DNA of 60,430 bases from Clostridiales bacterium (GTDB lineage Bacteria; Bacillota; Clostridia; Lachnospirales; Lachnospiraceae), in assembly GCA_003343625.1 (NCBI GenBank), contig QAKV01000018.1, forward strand, positions 1 to 60,430, given 5' to 3'. The position numbers and the translations under genes were made by a program. Position 1 is the stretch's first letter; the number at the start of each line of letters is the position of its first letter. Below are positions 53,444 through 60,430 of the stretch, in pieces. The notes under the pieces are model-generated. The model saw nothing but the letters and a program-made list of their open reading frames with translations, made no database searches and was not told the DNA's origin.

Positions 53444-53734
53444 CTATGCGCGCGGCTGGCTCGGATCGCTTTCCTCACGCTCTTTTTCTTCCGGGCCGGC
53501 AGAACCCAGATCGAAAGAAGCGATGGTATGACGGTCTTTTACTTTCCCATACAGCCAGATGTAGATCCACAGGAGAATCGGAAGACCGATAGTGGCCACC
53601 AGGCAGGCGGCGAACAGCCTGTGCCAGTTCGGGAAGGAGAGCAGGGCGCAGACGAGGGTGAACAGGTAAAGGGCGACGAGGAGCGCGACACAGACGAGGG
53701 CCGCGATCCGCTTCGGGGTCATCTTTGTTTTCAT
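53444..53734 (-). CDS. Small two-helix membrane protein, function unknown
   Basis: A 96-residue protein with basic N-terminus (MKTKMTPKR), two hydrophobic helices (IAALVCVALLVALYLFTLVC, LFAACLVATIGLPILLWIYI) and a charged cytoplasmic tail (SAGPEEKEREESDPS). GGAGG lies before the ATG and a good promoter upstream. I do not recognise a family. It converges on corA. Confidence 0.75.
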   Translation of the reverse strand: MKTKMTPKRIAALVCVALLVALYLFTLVCALLSFPNWHRLFAACLVATIGLPILLWIYIWLYGKVKDRHTIASFDLGSAGPEEKEREESDPSQPRA

Positions 53735-53777
53735 AGAGTCCTCCTTTGGCATAAATATCGATCCATTTATCTTTTGC

Positions 53778-53806
53778 ATCGTACAATAAAGGAAGGGGAT
53801 TTTCAA
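53778..53806 (-). promoter_or_regulatory. Promoter of the small membrane protein
   Basis: Minus strand TTGAAA (53806-53801), 17-base spacer, TACGAT (53783-53778). Confidence 0.65.
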
Positions 53807-53828
53807 GTGGGGTTCACAGAAATTTCGC

Positions 53829-53857
53829 TTGCACAAACGGGCGGCCTGGGCTATAAT
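53829..53857 (+). promoter_or_regulatory. Promoter of the SEC-C protein gene
   Basis: TTGCAC at 53829-53834, 17-base spacer, TATAAT at 53852-53857, divergent from the promoter at 53778-53806. Confidence 0.75.
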
Positions 53858-53979
53858 AACCGAAGGTACGATGGGATGGCCGCAAAAACGGGCATTTTCA
53901 CATGGCTGAACGGTTGTCCTGATTTCGGGCCGGCGCCTGTGTGCGGGCGTCGCGATTTGAAACAAACGAGGTGAAGAAT

Positions 53980-54486
53980 ATGGCATTATTACAGCAGTGG
54001 AGAGATATGGCCTATGATCAGAAGGCGGACAAAGGCAAGCTTCAGCGTTTCTGGGCCGCATACTTTGAAAAGGAAAAAGAGATCTATGCCCAGCTCTTAA
54101 GGAATCCCGACGAAGTGGTGGAGGGGACTGTAAAGGAGCTGGCGGATCGGTACGGCATCGACGTGATGACCATGACCGGCTTCTTGGACGGCATCAACGA
54201 TAGCCTCGTAAAAGGCAATCCCATCGAGGAGATGGAAGAGGATACGGTGGTGAACCTGGGGTTCGATAAGGAGCTGCTCTATAAGAATATGGTGGCTGCG
54301 GAAGCCGACTGGCTGTATAATCTGGAAGAGTGGAACCCTATTTTCGATGAGGAAAAGCGCAAGGAGCTCTACAAGGAGCAGAAGCGTTCCGGCACCATCG
54401 TCAAGGAGGCCAAAATTTATCCCAACGATCCCTGTCCCTGTGGCAGCGGCAAGAAGTACAAAAAGTGCTGCGGCAGAAATCGGTAA
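53980..54486 (+). CDS. SEC-C metal-binding domain protein
   Basis: A 168-residue protein with an acidic helical N-terminal part ([20 protein letters not shown]) and a C-terminal SEC-C zinc motif [18 protein letters not shown], like the tail of SecA. Such stand-alone SEC-C proteins may bind ribosomes or SecB-like partners; here the function is unknown. Start after GAGGTGAAG. Confidence 0.87.
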   Translation: MALLQQWRDMAYDQKADKGKLQRFWAAYFEKEKEIYAQLLRNPDEVVEGTVKELADRYGIDVMTMTGFLDGINDSLVKGNPIEEMEEDTVVNLGFDKELLYKNMVAAEADWLYNLEEWNPIFDEEKRKELYKEQKRSGTIVKEAKIYPNDPCPCGSGKKYKKCCGRNR

Positions 54487-54516
54487 GATGCAGGAAATTC
54501 GATCGGGGGAGCCGTT

Positions 54517-54960
54517 TTGGAGAGCAGAGTAGAGAGGGCACAGGAGCTGTTTCGCTCCGGATATAACTGCGCGCAGTCTGTATTCGCAGCCTATGCGGAT
54601 CTGTTCGGAATGGACAGGGAGACCGCGCTGAAAATTTCCTGCCCAATGGGTGCGGGGATCGGAAGGATGCGGGAAGTGTGCGGGACGGTATGCGCAATGT
54701 CCATGCTGTCGGGATTCGTATATGGGAATACGGATCCGGAGGACGAGGAAGCCAAAAAGAGGGCATATGAGATCGTCCGCCGGATGGCGCAGGAATTTCA
54801 GGAGGAAAACGGTACGCTTTTATGCCGGGAACTTCTGGGCATTTCCGGAATGGAGGAGAGCGCCGCACCTTCGGTGCGCACGCCGGAATATTACGCGACC
54901 AGGCCCTGCTTAAAGATCATCGGCTGCGCCGCCCGGATTCTGGAAAAGCACCTGTTCTGA
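54517..54960 (+). CDS. C_GCAxxG_C_C family redox-type protein
   Basis: A 147-residue cysteine-rich protein of the family named for C-GCAxxG-C-C (SGYNCAQSVFAAY, IGRMREVCGTVCAMSM, LLCRELLG, RPCLKIIGCAARILE). The cysteines suggest metal or redox chemistry, often beside selenium or sulfur genes, none of which is seen here. It starts with TTG after GGGGGAG. Confidence 0.85.
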   Translation: MESRVERAQELFRSGYNCAQSVFAAYADLFGMDRETALKISCPMGAGIGRMREVCGTVCAMSMLSGFVYGNTDPEDEEAKKRAYEIVRRMAQEFQEENGTLLCRELLGISGMEESAAPSVRTPEYYATRPCLKIIGCAARILEKHLF

Positions 54961-54971
54961 GTAAAAAGGTC

Positions 54972-55000
54972 TTTACAAACCGAGGGAAGTGGATTAAGAT
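54972..55000 (+). promoter_or_regulatory. Promoter of the thrS T-box operon
   Basis: TTTACA at 54972-54977, 17-base spacer, TAAGAT at 54995-55000. Confidence 0.75.
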
Positions 55001-55006
55001 AGTGGC

Positions 55007-55290
55007 ATGAAAAGCAAAGACGAGCCAATGCGATGAGGAGACGAGTAGACAGCGCATTTTCATGACAGAGAGAGGCGCCTGACGGAACCGGGGTTCCGCA
55101 GTGCTGGGAGCGCCTCGATGGAAGCCCTGTTGAAGACCAGCTCCGAGCGGCCCCAATCCGGCCCGGTGATTCCGTTATCATCTTCAACGAGAGGCGTTCC
55201 GTCCGCACGGCGGCACGGGATGCAAGATGGGTGGAACCGCGTGAATTACGTCCCATGGACTTCTGTAAGGAAGTTCATGGGACTTTTTAT
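55007..55290 (+). ncRNA. T-box riboswitch of thrS
   Basis: Leader RNA that reads the charging of tRNA-Thr. Visible parts: stem I with GACGAGTAG and the distal AGAGAGGCGCC...TGCTGGGAGCGCC pairing, a possible Thr specifier ACC at 55136-55138, the T-box GGGTGGAACCGCG (55229-55241) and a terminator GTCCCATG...CATGGGAC followed by five Ts (55250-55287). Uncharged tRNA would favour the antiterminator. ACC fits tRNA-Thr(GGT), but the specifier position is by eye. Confidence 0.9.
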
Positions 55291-55381
55291 ATGGCGGATT
55301 GCGAGAAATGCAGAGGTTTTGCATGCCATGACCGGAATGGCTTGTCATCAGGAAAGGCCACGAGAAAAGGAGAGAAAGCAG

Positions 55382-57304
55382 ATGAAGATTACACTGAAAG
55401 ATGGTTCTGTCAAAGAATATGATCGCCCGATGTCCGTCATCGAAATCGCCGCGGATTTGAGCGAAGGGCTTGCCAGGGCGGCCTGCGCCGGCGAAGTGGA
55501 CGGCGAAGTGGTGGATCTGCGCACGGTGGTAGATGGGGATGCGCAGGTGAACATCCTCACTTCCAGAGACGAGGAAGGACTGGCTGCGCTGCGCCATACG
55601 GCGAGCCATGTGATGGCCCAGGCGGTAAAGCGGCTCTATCCCAATACGAAACTGGCCATCGGCCCTTCCATCGCGGACGGTTTCTACTATGATATGGATT
55701 TCGAATCCCCTTTCACCAGCGACGATTTTGAGAAGATCGAAGCGGAGATGAAGAAAATCGTAAAGGAAGATCTGAAAATCGAGCGTTTCACCAAGCCCAG
55801 GGACGAGGCTATTGCCTATATGAAGGAAAAGAATGAGCCCTACAAGGTGGAGCTGATCGAGGATCTCCCGGAGGACGCCGAAATCAGCTTTTACAGCCAG
55901 GGCGAGTTCGTGGATCTGTGCGCGGGCCCGCATCTGATGAGCACCAAAGGCGTGGGAAAAGCGTTTAAGATCATGAGCCTGGCCGGCGCGTACTGGAGAG
56001 GCGACGAGCACAACAAGATGCTCACCAGACTGTATGCGACCGCGTTCTCCAAAAAGGAAGAGCTGGAAGCTTACATCACCATGATGGAAGAGGCCAAAAA
56101 GCGTGACCACAGAAAGCTGGGCAGGGAACTGGGCCTGTTCATGATGCACGAGGCCGGCCCGGGATTCCCGTTCTTTTTGCCCAAGGGGATGATTCTGAAA
56201 AATACCCTGCTGGATTACTGGAGACAGATCCATACAAAAGCGGGCTATGTGGAGATCTCCACTCCTGTCATCCTCAACAGGAGCCTGTGGGAGACTTCCG
56301 GACACTGGGATCACTATAAAAACAATATGTATACCACGGTGATCGACGGGGAAGATTATGCGGTCAAGCCCATGAATTGCCCGGGCGGCGTTCTGGTTTA
56401 TGCATCCGAGTCCCGTTCCTATCGGGATCTGCCCCTGCGCATGGGCGAACTCGGGCTGGTGCATCGCCATGAGAAATCCGGACAGCTGCATGGGTTGATG
56501 AGGGTGCGCTGCTTCACCCAGGACGACGCCCATATCTTCATGACTCCGGAGCAGATCAAGGACGAGATCAAGGGTGTAGTAAAGCTGATCGATCAGGTTT
56601 ATTCTCTGTTCGGTTTCGAATATCACGTGGAGCTGTCCACCAGGCCGGAAGATTCCATGGGAAGCGATGAGGACTGGGAACTGGCGACGGATGCCCTGAG
56701 GGAAGCGTTGGAGGAGATGAAGCTGCCATACGTGGTCAACGAAGGGGACGGCGCTTTCTACGGCCCCAAGATCGATTTTCATCTGGTGGACTGCATCGGA
56801 AGAACCTGGCAGTGCGGAACCATTCAGCTGGACTTCCAGCTGCCGCAGCGGTTTGAACTGGAATATATCGGCAAGGACGGCGAAAAGCACAGGCCCATCA
56901 TGATTCATCGCGTCGTGTTCGGCTCGATCGAACGCTTTATCGGGATCCTGATCGAGCACTTTGCGGGAGCATTCCCTACCTGGCTGGCTCCGGTGCAGGT
57001 GAAAGTGCTCCCTATTTCCGATAAATATATGGACTATGCGGCAGACGTGAAGGCTAAGCTGGAGGAAGCCGGGATCCGGGCGGAAGTGGATACCCGTTCC
57101 GAAAAAATCGGATACAAGATCCGGGAAGCGCAGACGGCCAAAATTCCCTATATGCTGGTGGTGGGCCAGAAAGAAGCGGAAGAAGGCACTGTGTCGGTGA
57201 GAAGCCGCTTCGCCGGGGATGAAGGCGCAAGACAGCTGGAGCAGTTCATCGCGGAGTTGTTAAAAGAGATCGAAACGAAGGAAAACAGGAAAAAGGCAGA
57301 ATAA
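55382..57304 (+). CDS. thrS: Threonyl-tRNA synthetase
   Basis: A class II synthetase of 640 residues. Domains: N-terminal TGS (1-62), editing/SAD domain (HTASHVMAQAVKRLYP, about 70), catalytic core (zinc Cys in KPMNCPGGVLVY, motif 2 MRVRCFTQDDAHIF, motif 3 IHRVVFGSIERF) and C-terminal anticodon-binding domain (VKVLPISDKYMDYAADV). Start after AAAGGAGAG. Editing of mischarged Ser is expected. Confidence 0.98.
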   Translation: MKITLKDGSVKEYDRPMSVIEIAADLSEGLARAACAGEVDGEVVDLRTVVDGDAQVNILTSRDEEGLAALRHTASHVMAQAVKRLYPNTKLAIGPSIADGFYYDMDFESPFTSDDFEKIEAEMKKIVKEDLKIERFTKPRDEAIAYMKEKNEPYKVELIEDLPEDAEISFYSQGEFVDLCAGPHLMSTKGVGKAFKIMSLAGAYWRGDEHNKMLTRLYATAFSKKEELEAYITMMEEAKKRDHRKLGRELGLFMMHEAGPGFPFFLPKGMILKNTLLDYWRQIHTKAGYVEISTPVILNRSLWETSGHWDHYKNNMYTTVIDGEDYAVKPMNCPGGVLVYASESRSYRDLPLRMGELGLVHRHEKSGQLHGLMRVRCFTQDDAHIFMTPEQIKDEIKGVVKLIDQVYSLFGFEYHVELSTRPEDSMGSDEDWELATDALREALEEMKLPYVVNEGDGAFYGPKIDFHLVDCIGRTWQCGTIQLDFQLPQRFELEYIGKDGEKHRPIMIHRVVFGSIERFIGILIEHFAGAFPTWLAPVQVKVLPISDKYMDYAADVKAKLEEAGIRAEVDTRSEKIGYKIREAQTAKIPYMLVVGQKEAEEGTVSVRSRFAGDEGARQLEQFIAELLKEIETKENRKKAE

Positions 57305-57319
57305 AAATATGCTCTGCGG

Positions 57320-57359
57320 CCATACTGAAAAAGTACAATTCACTTTTTCAGTATGGAGG
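57320..57359 (+). promoter_or_regulatory. Hairpin overlapping the ribosome site of the DUF1540 gene
   Basis: CCATACTGAAAAAGT (57320-57334) and ACTTTTTCAGTATGG (57342-57356) form a perfect 15-base stem. The last two bases of the right arm are the first two of GGAGG (57355-57359). It resembles, in layout, the elements before remA, cinA and purA. Confidence 0.55.
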
Positions 57360-57368
57360 TAGAGAAAA

Positions 57369-57683
57369 ATGGCAGAACTGAAATGTGCGGTGGATACCTG
57401 TATGTACAACAACAGCGAGCGCTGCTCCAAAGGAGACATCATGGTGGGCGGCATGCGCGCCTGCAGCTGTGATGAAACCTGCTGCGAGAGCTTCCGGGAG
57501 GAAAAAGGCGACCGGGTGACCAACGCTGCCCAACATCCCACCCAGACCATCAGCATCGATTGCGAGGCGGTGAAATGCATCTATAATACCAACTATAAGT
57601 GCCTGGCAGATCATGTGGATATCAAAGGCTGCGGCGCGGCGGACTGCAGGGAAACTTCCTGCGCCACGTTTAAGGAACGCTGA
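57369..57683 (+). CDS. Tandem DUF1540 protein, cysteine-rich
   Basis: A 104-residue protein made of two DUF1540 repeats, each with several cysteines (LKCAVDTCMYNNSERCSKGD; CEAVKCIYNTNYKCLADHVD). DUF1540 proteins are common in spore formers and probably bind metal. It sits between thrS and infC, where most genomes have nothing. Confidence 0.85.
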   Translation: MAELKCAVDTCMYNNSERCSKGDIMVGGMRACSCDETCCESFREEKGDRVTNAAQHPTQTISIDCEAVKCIYNTNYKCLADHVDIKGCGAADCRETSCATFKER

Positions 57684-57770
57684 GATGGCAGCGCGCTCTG
57701 CACTGTGGCGGGGCGCGCTGCTCGCAGTTACTACTGCTTCGAAAAAAACAGGAAAAACGGGAGAGAAGTG

Positions 57771-57799
57771 TTGACAACGAAAGAATCCTGTGGTAGAGT
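57771..57799 (+). promoter_or_regulatory. Sigma-A promoter of the infC-rpmI-rplT operon
   Basis: TTGACA at 57771-57776, 17-base spacer, TAGAGT at 57794-57799. Confidence 0.8.
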
Positions 57800-57805
57800 A
57801 ACTGA

Positions 57806-57959
57806 GTACGCAGCAGATGTGTACCGACATACAAGCAGAGTATCCGCTCTCACCCTATAGCGAATGCGCTCATAGGCGTTTATAGTTCCTTGTTTTTATG
57901 ACCCCGGTAAGGGGTTGCGTTGAGGCGACTGAAAGCGGATCTTTGTATCCGCTTTTTTT
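57806..57959 (+). ncRNA. Leader of the infC operon with attenuator (L20-leader-like)
   Basis: A 150-base leader with short pairings (CCCCGGTAAGGGG) ending in an intrinsic terminator AAGCGGAT/ATCCGCTT plus T-run (57933-57959). Firmicutes infC operons are controlled by an L20-binding leader that ends in a terminator; the position and layout fit, but I could not match the L20 site base by base. The whole gap 57684-58160 contains this leader, the palindrome at 57953 and two more hairpins. Confidence 0.6.
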
Positions 57960-57997
57960 ATACGATAGGAAATTTCATTTCCTATCGTATAAAAAAA
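57953..57997. repeat. Perfect 21-bp palindrome, AGGAAA family (copy 4)
   Basis: TTTTTTTATACGATAGGAAA plus T on the left and its exact complement on the right are separated by TTC. The left end is the T-run of the attenuator, so terminator and palindrome share bases. Confidence 0.75.
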
Positions 57998-58007
57998 GAC
58001 GCTCCGC

Positions 58008-58137
58008 TGAGGATGCGCACTCGCGCGAAAAGTAGAGTGTTGCCTGACGGCAACCGCGCTCGGCGCGAGTGTGCGCCCCGGCGTACACTTTTTATTTGTG
58101 ACAATAGAGCGCCCGCGAAGCGCGATTTCTATTGTAT
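58008..58137 (+). promoter_or_regulatory. Two GC-rich hairpins in the infC leader
   Basis: First, GCACTCGCGC with GCGCGAGTGTGC enclosing GTTGCC/GGCAAC (about 58016-58075). Second, ACAATAGA with TCTATTGT enclosing GCGC/GCGC (58100-58137). They lie between the attenuator and the infC ribosome site and may act on translation or RNA stability. Confidence 0.5.
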
Positions 58138-58160
58138 ATCTTCTTATGGAGGGAACGACC

Positions 58161-58667
58161 ATTAGCGAATTATTTATCAACGAACAGATCAGAGACAAAG
58201 AAATCCGTCTGATTGGGGAAGACGGCGCTCAGCTGGGGATCATGTCTCCCCGCGAGGCGATGAAGCTGGCAGAGGAAGCGGGGCTGGATCTGGTAAAGAT
58301 CGCACCCACGGCGAAACCGCCCGTATGCAAGATCGTGGATTACGGGAAGTATCGCTATGAAATGGCGCGCAGGGAGAAGGACGCGAAGAAGAAGCAGAAG
58401 ACTATCGAGATCAAGGAGATCCGCATGTCTCCCAACATCGATACGAACGATTTGAATACGAAGGCCAGTGCGGCGCGCAAGTTCATCGAAAAAGGAAACC
58501 GGGTCAAGATCACACTGCGTTTCCGCGGGCGTGAGATGGCGCATATGTCCACCAGCAAGCACATCCTGGACGATTTCGCCCAGATGCTTTCCGACATCGC
58601 GGTTGTGGAGAAGCAGCCGAAGGTGGAAGGCAGGAGTATGATCATGTTTTTAACTGAAAAACGCTAA
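58161..58667 (+). CDS. infC: Translation initiation factor IF-3, with ATT start
   Basis: Prevents premature 50S joining and checks start codons. The family N-terminus (SELFINEQIRDKEIRLIGED) begins right after an ATT codon at 58161, seven bases after GGAGGGAA. The only nearby ATG (58146) overlaps that ribosome site. A non-AUG start allows IF-3 to repress its own synthesis, as known in E. coli. 168 residues, C-terminal domain RVKITLRFRGREMAHMS. Confidence 0.95.
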   Translation: MSELFINEQIRDKEIRLIGEDGAQLGIMSPREAMKLAEEAGLDLVKIAPTAKPPVCKIVDYGKYRYEMARREKDAKKKQKTIEIKEIRMSPNIDTNDLNTKASAARKFIEKGNRVKITLRFRGREMAHMSTSKHILDDFAQMLSDIAVVEKQPKVEGRSMIMFLTEKR

Positions 58668-58722
58668 ATTGCGCAGTTAAAATATACGTTTTGAAAATAA
58701 GGAATATAGGAGGAAATCAGAT

Positions 58723-58920
58723 ATGCCGAAAATGAAGACAAGCAGAGCTGCTGCAAAACGTTTCAAAGTGACAGGAACAGGAAAGTTAAAGAGAAGCAAA
58801 GCTTATAAGAGCCATATCTTAACCAAGAAATCCACTAAGAGAAAGAGAAATCTTAGAAAACCGGCGATTACGGATGTGACGAACGTTAAGAATATGAAGA
58901 AGATTTTACCGTATTTATAA
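58723..58920 (+). CDS. rpmI: Ribosomal protein L35 (bL35)
   Basis: A 65-residue basic protein ([37 protein letters not shown]), standard length. ATAGGAGGAAA lies before the ATG. Confidence 0.98.
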   Translation: MPKMKTSRAAAKRFKVTGTGKLKRSKAYKSHILTKKSTKRKRNLRKPAITDVTNVKNMKKILPYL

Positions 58921-58942
58921 GTCGTAAGGAGGAATTGAGAAG

Positions 58943-59299
58943 ATGGCAAGAATCAAAGGCGGCATGAGTGCCAGAAGAAAACATAATAAAGTATTGAAGC
59001 TCGCGAAAGGTTACAGAGGCGCGAGGAGCAAGCAGTACAGAATCGCAAAACAGTCCGTGATGAGGGCGCTGGCGTCTTCCTATGCGGGACGTAAGGAGAG
59101 AAAGCGTCAGATGAGACAGCTGTGGATCGCTCGTATCAACGCGGCAGCGAGAATCAACGGCTTATCCTATTCCAAATTTATGTACGGCTTAAAGCAGGCT
59201 GGCGTTGATATCAACAGAAAGATGCTGGCTGAGATGGCGGTCAATGATGCAGAGGGTTTTGCAACTCTGGCTGAACTGGCAAAAACCAAAATCGCGTAA
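58943..59299 (+). CDS. rplT: Ribosomal protein L20 (bL20)
   Basis: A 118-residue 23S-binding protein that starts large-subunit assembly and represses its operon in Firmicutes ([40 protein letters not shown]). GTAAGGAGG precedes the ATG. Confidence 0.98.
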   Translation: MARIKGGMSARRKHNKVLKLAKGYRGARSKQYRIAKQSVMRALASSYAGRKERKRQMRQLWIARINAAARINGLSYSKFMYGLKQAGVDINRKMLAEMAVNDAEGFATLAELAKTKIA

Positions 59300-59325
59300 G
59301 GCGAGAACATAGAGACGAAAAGATC

Positions 59326-59366
59326 GGGTCTTTGCACGCAGAATTCGGATGCAAGGGCCCATTTTT
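59326..59366 (+). terminator. Intrinsic terminator of the infC operon
   Basis: GGGTCTTTGCA pairs with TGCAAGGGCCC, with minor mismatch and a loop of about 13 bases, followed by ATTTTTCTTT. Confidence 0.75.
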
Positions 59367-59448
59367 CTTTCGTAGTCTTCTGCCTCAAAAGGAAACGACG
59401 CGGTATGCAGAGAACAGTATCGCTGTGCCGGACAGGGAGAAAATCGGG

Positions 59449-60330
59449 ATGCAGGATTTCAGGATGGAAACTTTTCTGGCGGTGTGCCGCCATTTGAATT
59501 ATACCAGGGCGGCGGAGGAGCTGTGTATCACTCAACCTGCGGTGTCACAACACATTCGCTTTCTGGAGGAACATTACGGTTGCAGGCTGTTCGAAAGCGA
59601 AGGGAGACGGATGACGCTGACGTCGGCGGGACGGATCTTATACAGCGCAGCGCTGACGATGAAACACGACGAAGGCCTGTTGCGCGCTCAGATGTGCGAG
59701 GCCTCTGAAAATCGCCGCCTGGCATTCGGGGCCACGGTCTCCATAGGAGAAGGTGCGCTCGCGGGATGGATGGAGCGTTTTTTGCGGAAATGTCCACAGG
59801 ACAGGGTGCAGGTGACGGTGTCCAATACGAGAACCCTGCTGCGTATGCTCGATGAGGGCAGCATCGATTTCGCCTTTGTGGAAGGCTATTTTTCCAGAAA
59901 TGATTATGATCTGGTCGTGCTGTCCAGAGAGCCTTTCATCGCGGTAACCGGCAGCGGTCATTTTTTTGAAAAGGAACCGACACAACTGGAGGATTTGCTG
60001 TCCGAAACCGTCCTGCTGCGGGAACCCGGGAGCGGAAGCAGGGAAATCCTGGAGCGCGCGCTGAAAGAGAGACAGCTGTCTCCGGAGGATTTTGCGGCAC
60101 AGATCGAGGTCAATAGCATCCATGTGATCAAGCAGCTGGCCGCAGAAGGAAAGGGAGTAACCTTCGCCTACCGGACAGCGGTAAAGAAAGAGTTGGAAGA
60201 AGGAAAGCTGCGGGAAATCCGGCTGCAGGACTTTTCCATCGAGCACGAGTTCTATTTCATTTGGAGAAAAGGGAGTATTTATGCGCAACGATACAGAGAA
60301 ATCTACAGATGCTTTATGGAAGAAGAATGA
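59449..60330 (+). CDS. LysR family transcriptional regulator
   Basis: A 293-residue regulator: winged helix MQDFRMETFLAVCRHLNYTR with AAEELCITQPAVSQHIRFLE, and a CysB-like effector domain. No gene with a telling function follows inside the window (60331-60430 is non-coding), so the target is unknown. I start it at ATG 59449 behind GGGAGAAAA; the longer in-frame extension covers the rplT terminator. Confidence 0.9.
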   Translation: MQDFRMETFLAVCRHLNYTRAAEELCITQPAVSQHIRFLEEHYGCRLFESEGRRMTLTSAGRILYSAALTMKHDEGLLRAQMCEASENRRLAFGATVSIGEGALAGWMERFLRKCPQDRVQVTVSNTRTLLRMLDEGSIDFAFVEGYFSRNDYDLVVLSREPFIAVTGSGHFFEKEPTQLEDLLSETVLLREPGSGSREILERALKERQLSPEDFAAQIEVNSIHVIKQLAAEGKGVTFAYRTAVKKELEEGKLREIRLQDFSIEHEFYFIWRKGSIYAQRYREIYRCFMEEE

Positions 60331-60430
60331 AAGGGGGAACAAGGGCTGTCCTCTGTTCGGAAAGTGCGAGGCTGTAAAATATTCTGTGTCTATGGGAATG
60401 AAACCTTCCAGATAAGAATTCGATATGTAG

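Noticed and set aside
53432..53453. GCGCGCAT/ATGCGCGC hairpin between corA and the convergent small gene as a terminator
   Set aside because: No T-run on either strand, and it overlaps the coding end of the small gene; left unassigned.
55184..56959. 591-codon open frame on the minus strand opposite thrS
   Set aside because: It mirrors thrS codon structure, has no ribosome site and no recognisable protein pattern.
1..60430. CRISPR arrays, rRNA genes, complete insertion sequences
   Set aside because: Looked for regularly spaced repeats, rRNA-conserved stretches and transposase motifs; none seen.

Overview
The window reads as a chromosome segment of an anaerobic, spore-forming member of the Bacillota, most likely Lachnospiraceae or a close Clostridia relative. 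This is inferred from the complete spoIIIA operon, spoIVB, spoIIM, spoVB and CotF-like coat genes, the clostridial-style gene order, strong AGGAGG ribosome sites and TTGACA/TATAAT promoters. No species can be named from the sequence alone.

The left 3.66 kb is the end of an integrated mobilizable or conjugative element: the tail of a MobC-like protein, a MobA/VirD2-type relaxase, a membrane protein encoded out of frame inside the relaxase gene, a small unknown protein and a Tn916-type tyrosine integrase. The element ends in the 3' half of a tRNA-Thr(GGT) with its own terminator. That half-tRNA is fused to a truncated alpha/beta-hydrolase gene, which suggests integration at a secondary site.

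From about 4 kb onward the DNA is chromosomal. A Ca2+-type P-ATPase is followed by spoIIIAA-AH (6976-12150), deoB, prfC and a transglutaminase-like lipoprotein. Next comes a conserved Firmicutes cluster: asp23-nusB-xseA-xseB-ispA-dxs-tlyA-nadK-argR-recN-spoIVB-spo0A. The spo0A gene at this canonical locus has almost no receiver domain. Its DNA-binding domain is intact, but the phospho-acceptor half is missing and the residues where the acidic pocket should be are altered. This is the most striking feature of the window.

After spo0A come glgA, an RsiV-like lipoprotein, two CotF-like coat proteins and the ribosome quality-control factor rqcH on the minus strand. Then follow yicC-remA-gmk-rpoZ, rimO-pgsA-cinA-recA-recX-rny, nudF-spoIIM-xerD, DAHP synthase and spoVB (both minus strand), mnmA, purB, purA, a LysR-HAD pair, corA, small proteins, and thrS-DUF1540-infC-rpmI-rplT. 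A second LysR regulator closes the window.

The leaders are rich in structure. thrS has a T-box. infC has an L20-leader-like attenuator and apparently an ATT start codon. The leaders of remA, cinA and purA share a repeated element: a 36-nt hairpin whose arms differ between copies but stay paired, followed by a second pairing that ends directly in the ribosome site ATGGAGG. A separate palindrome family (TATACGAYAGGAAA core) sits immediately behind several intrinsic terminators. I found no CRISPR array, complete tRNA, rRNA or IS element.
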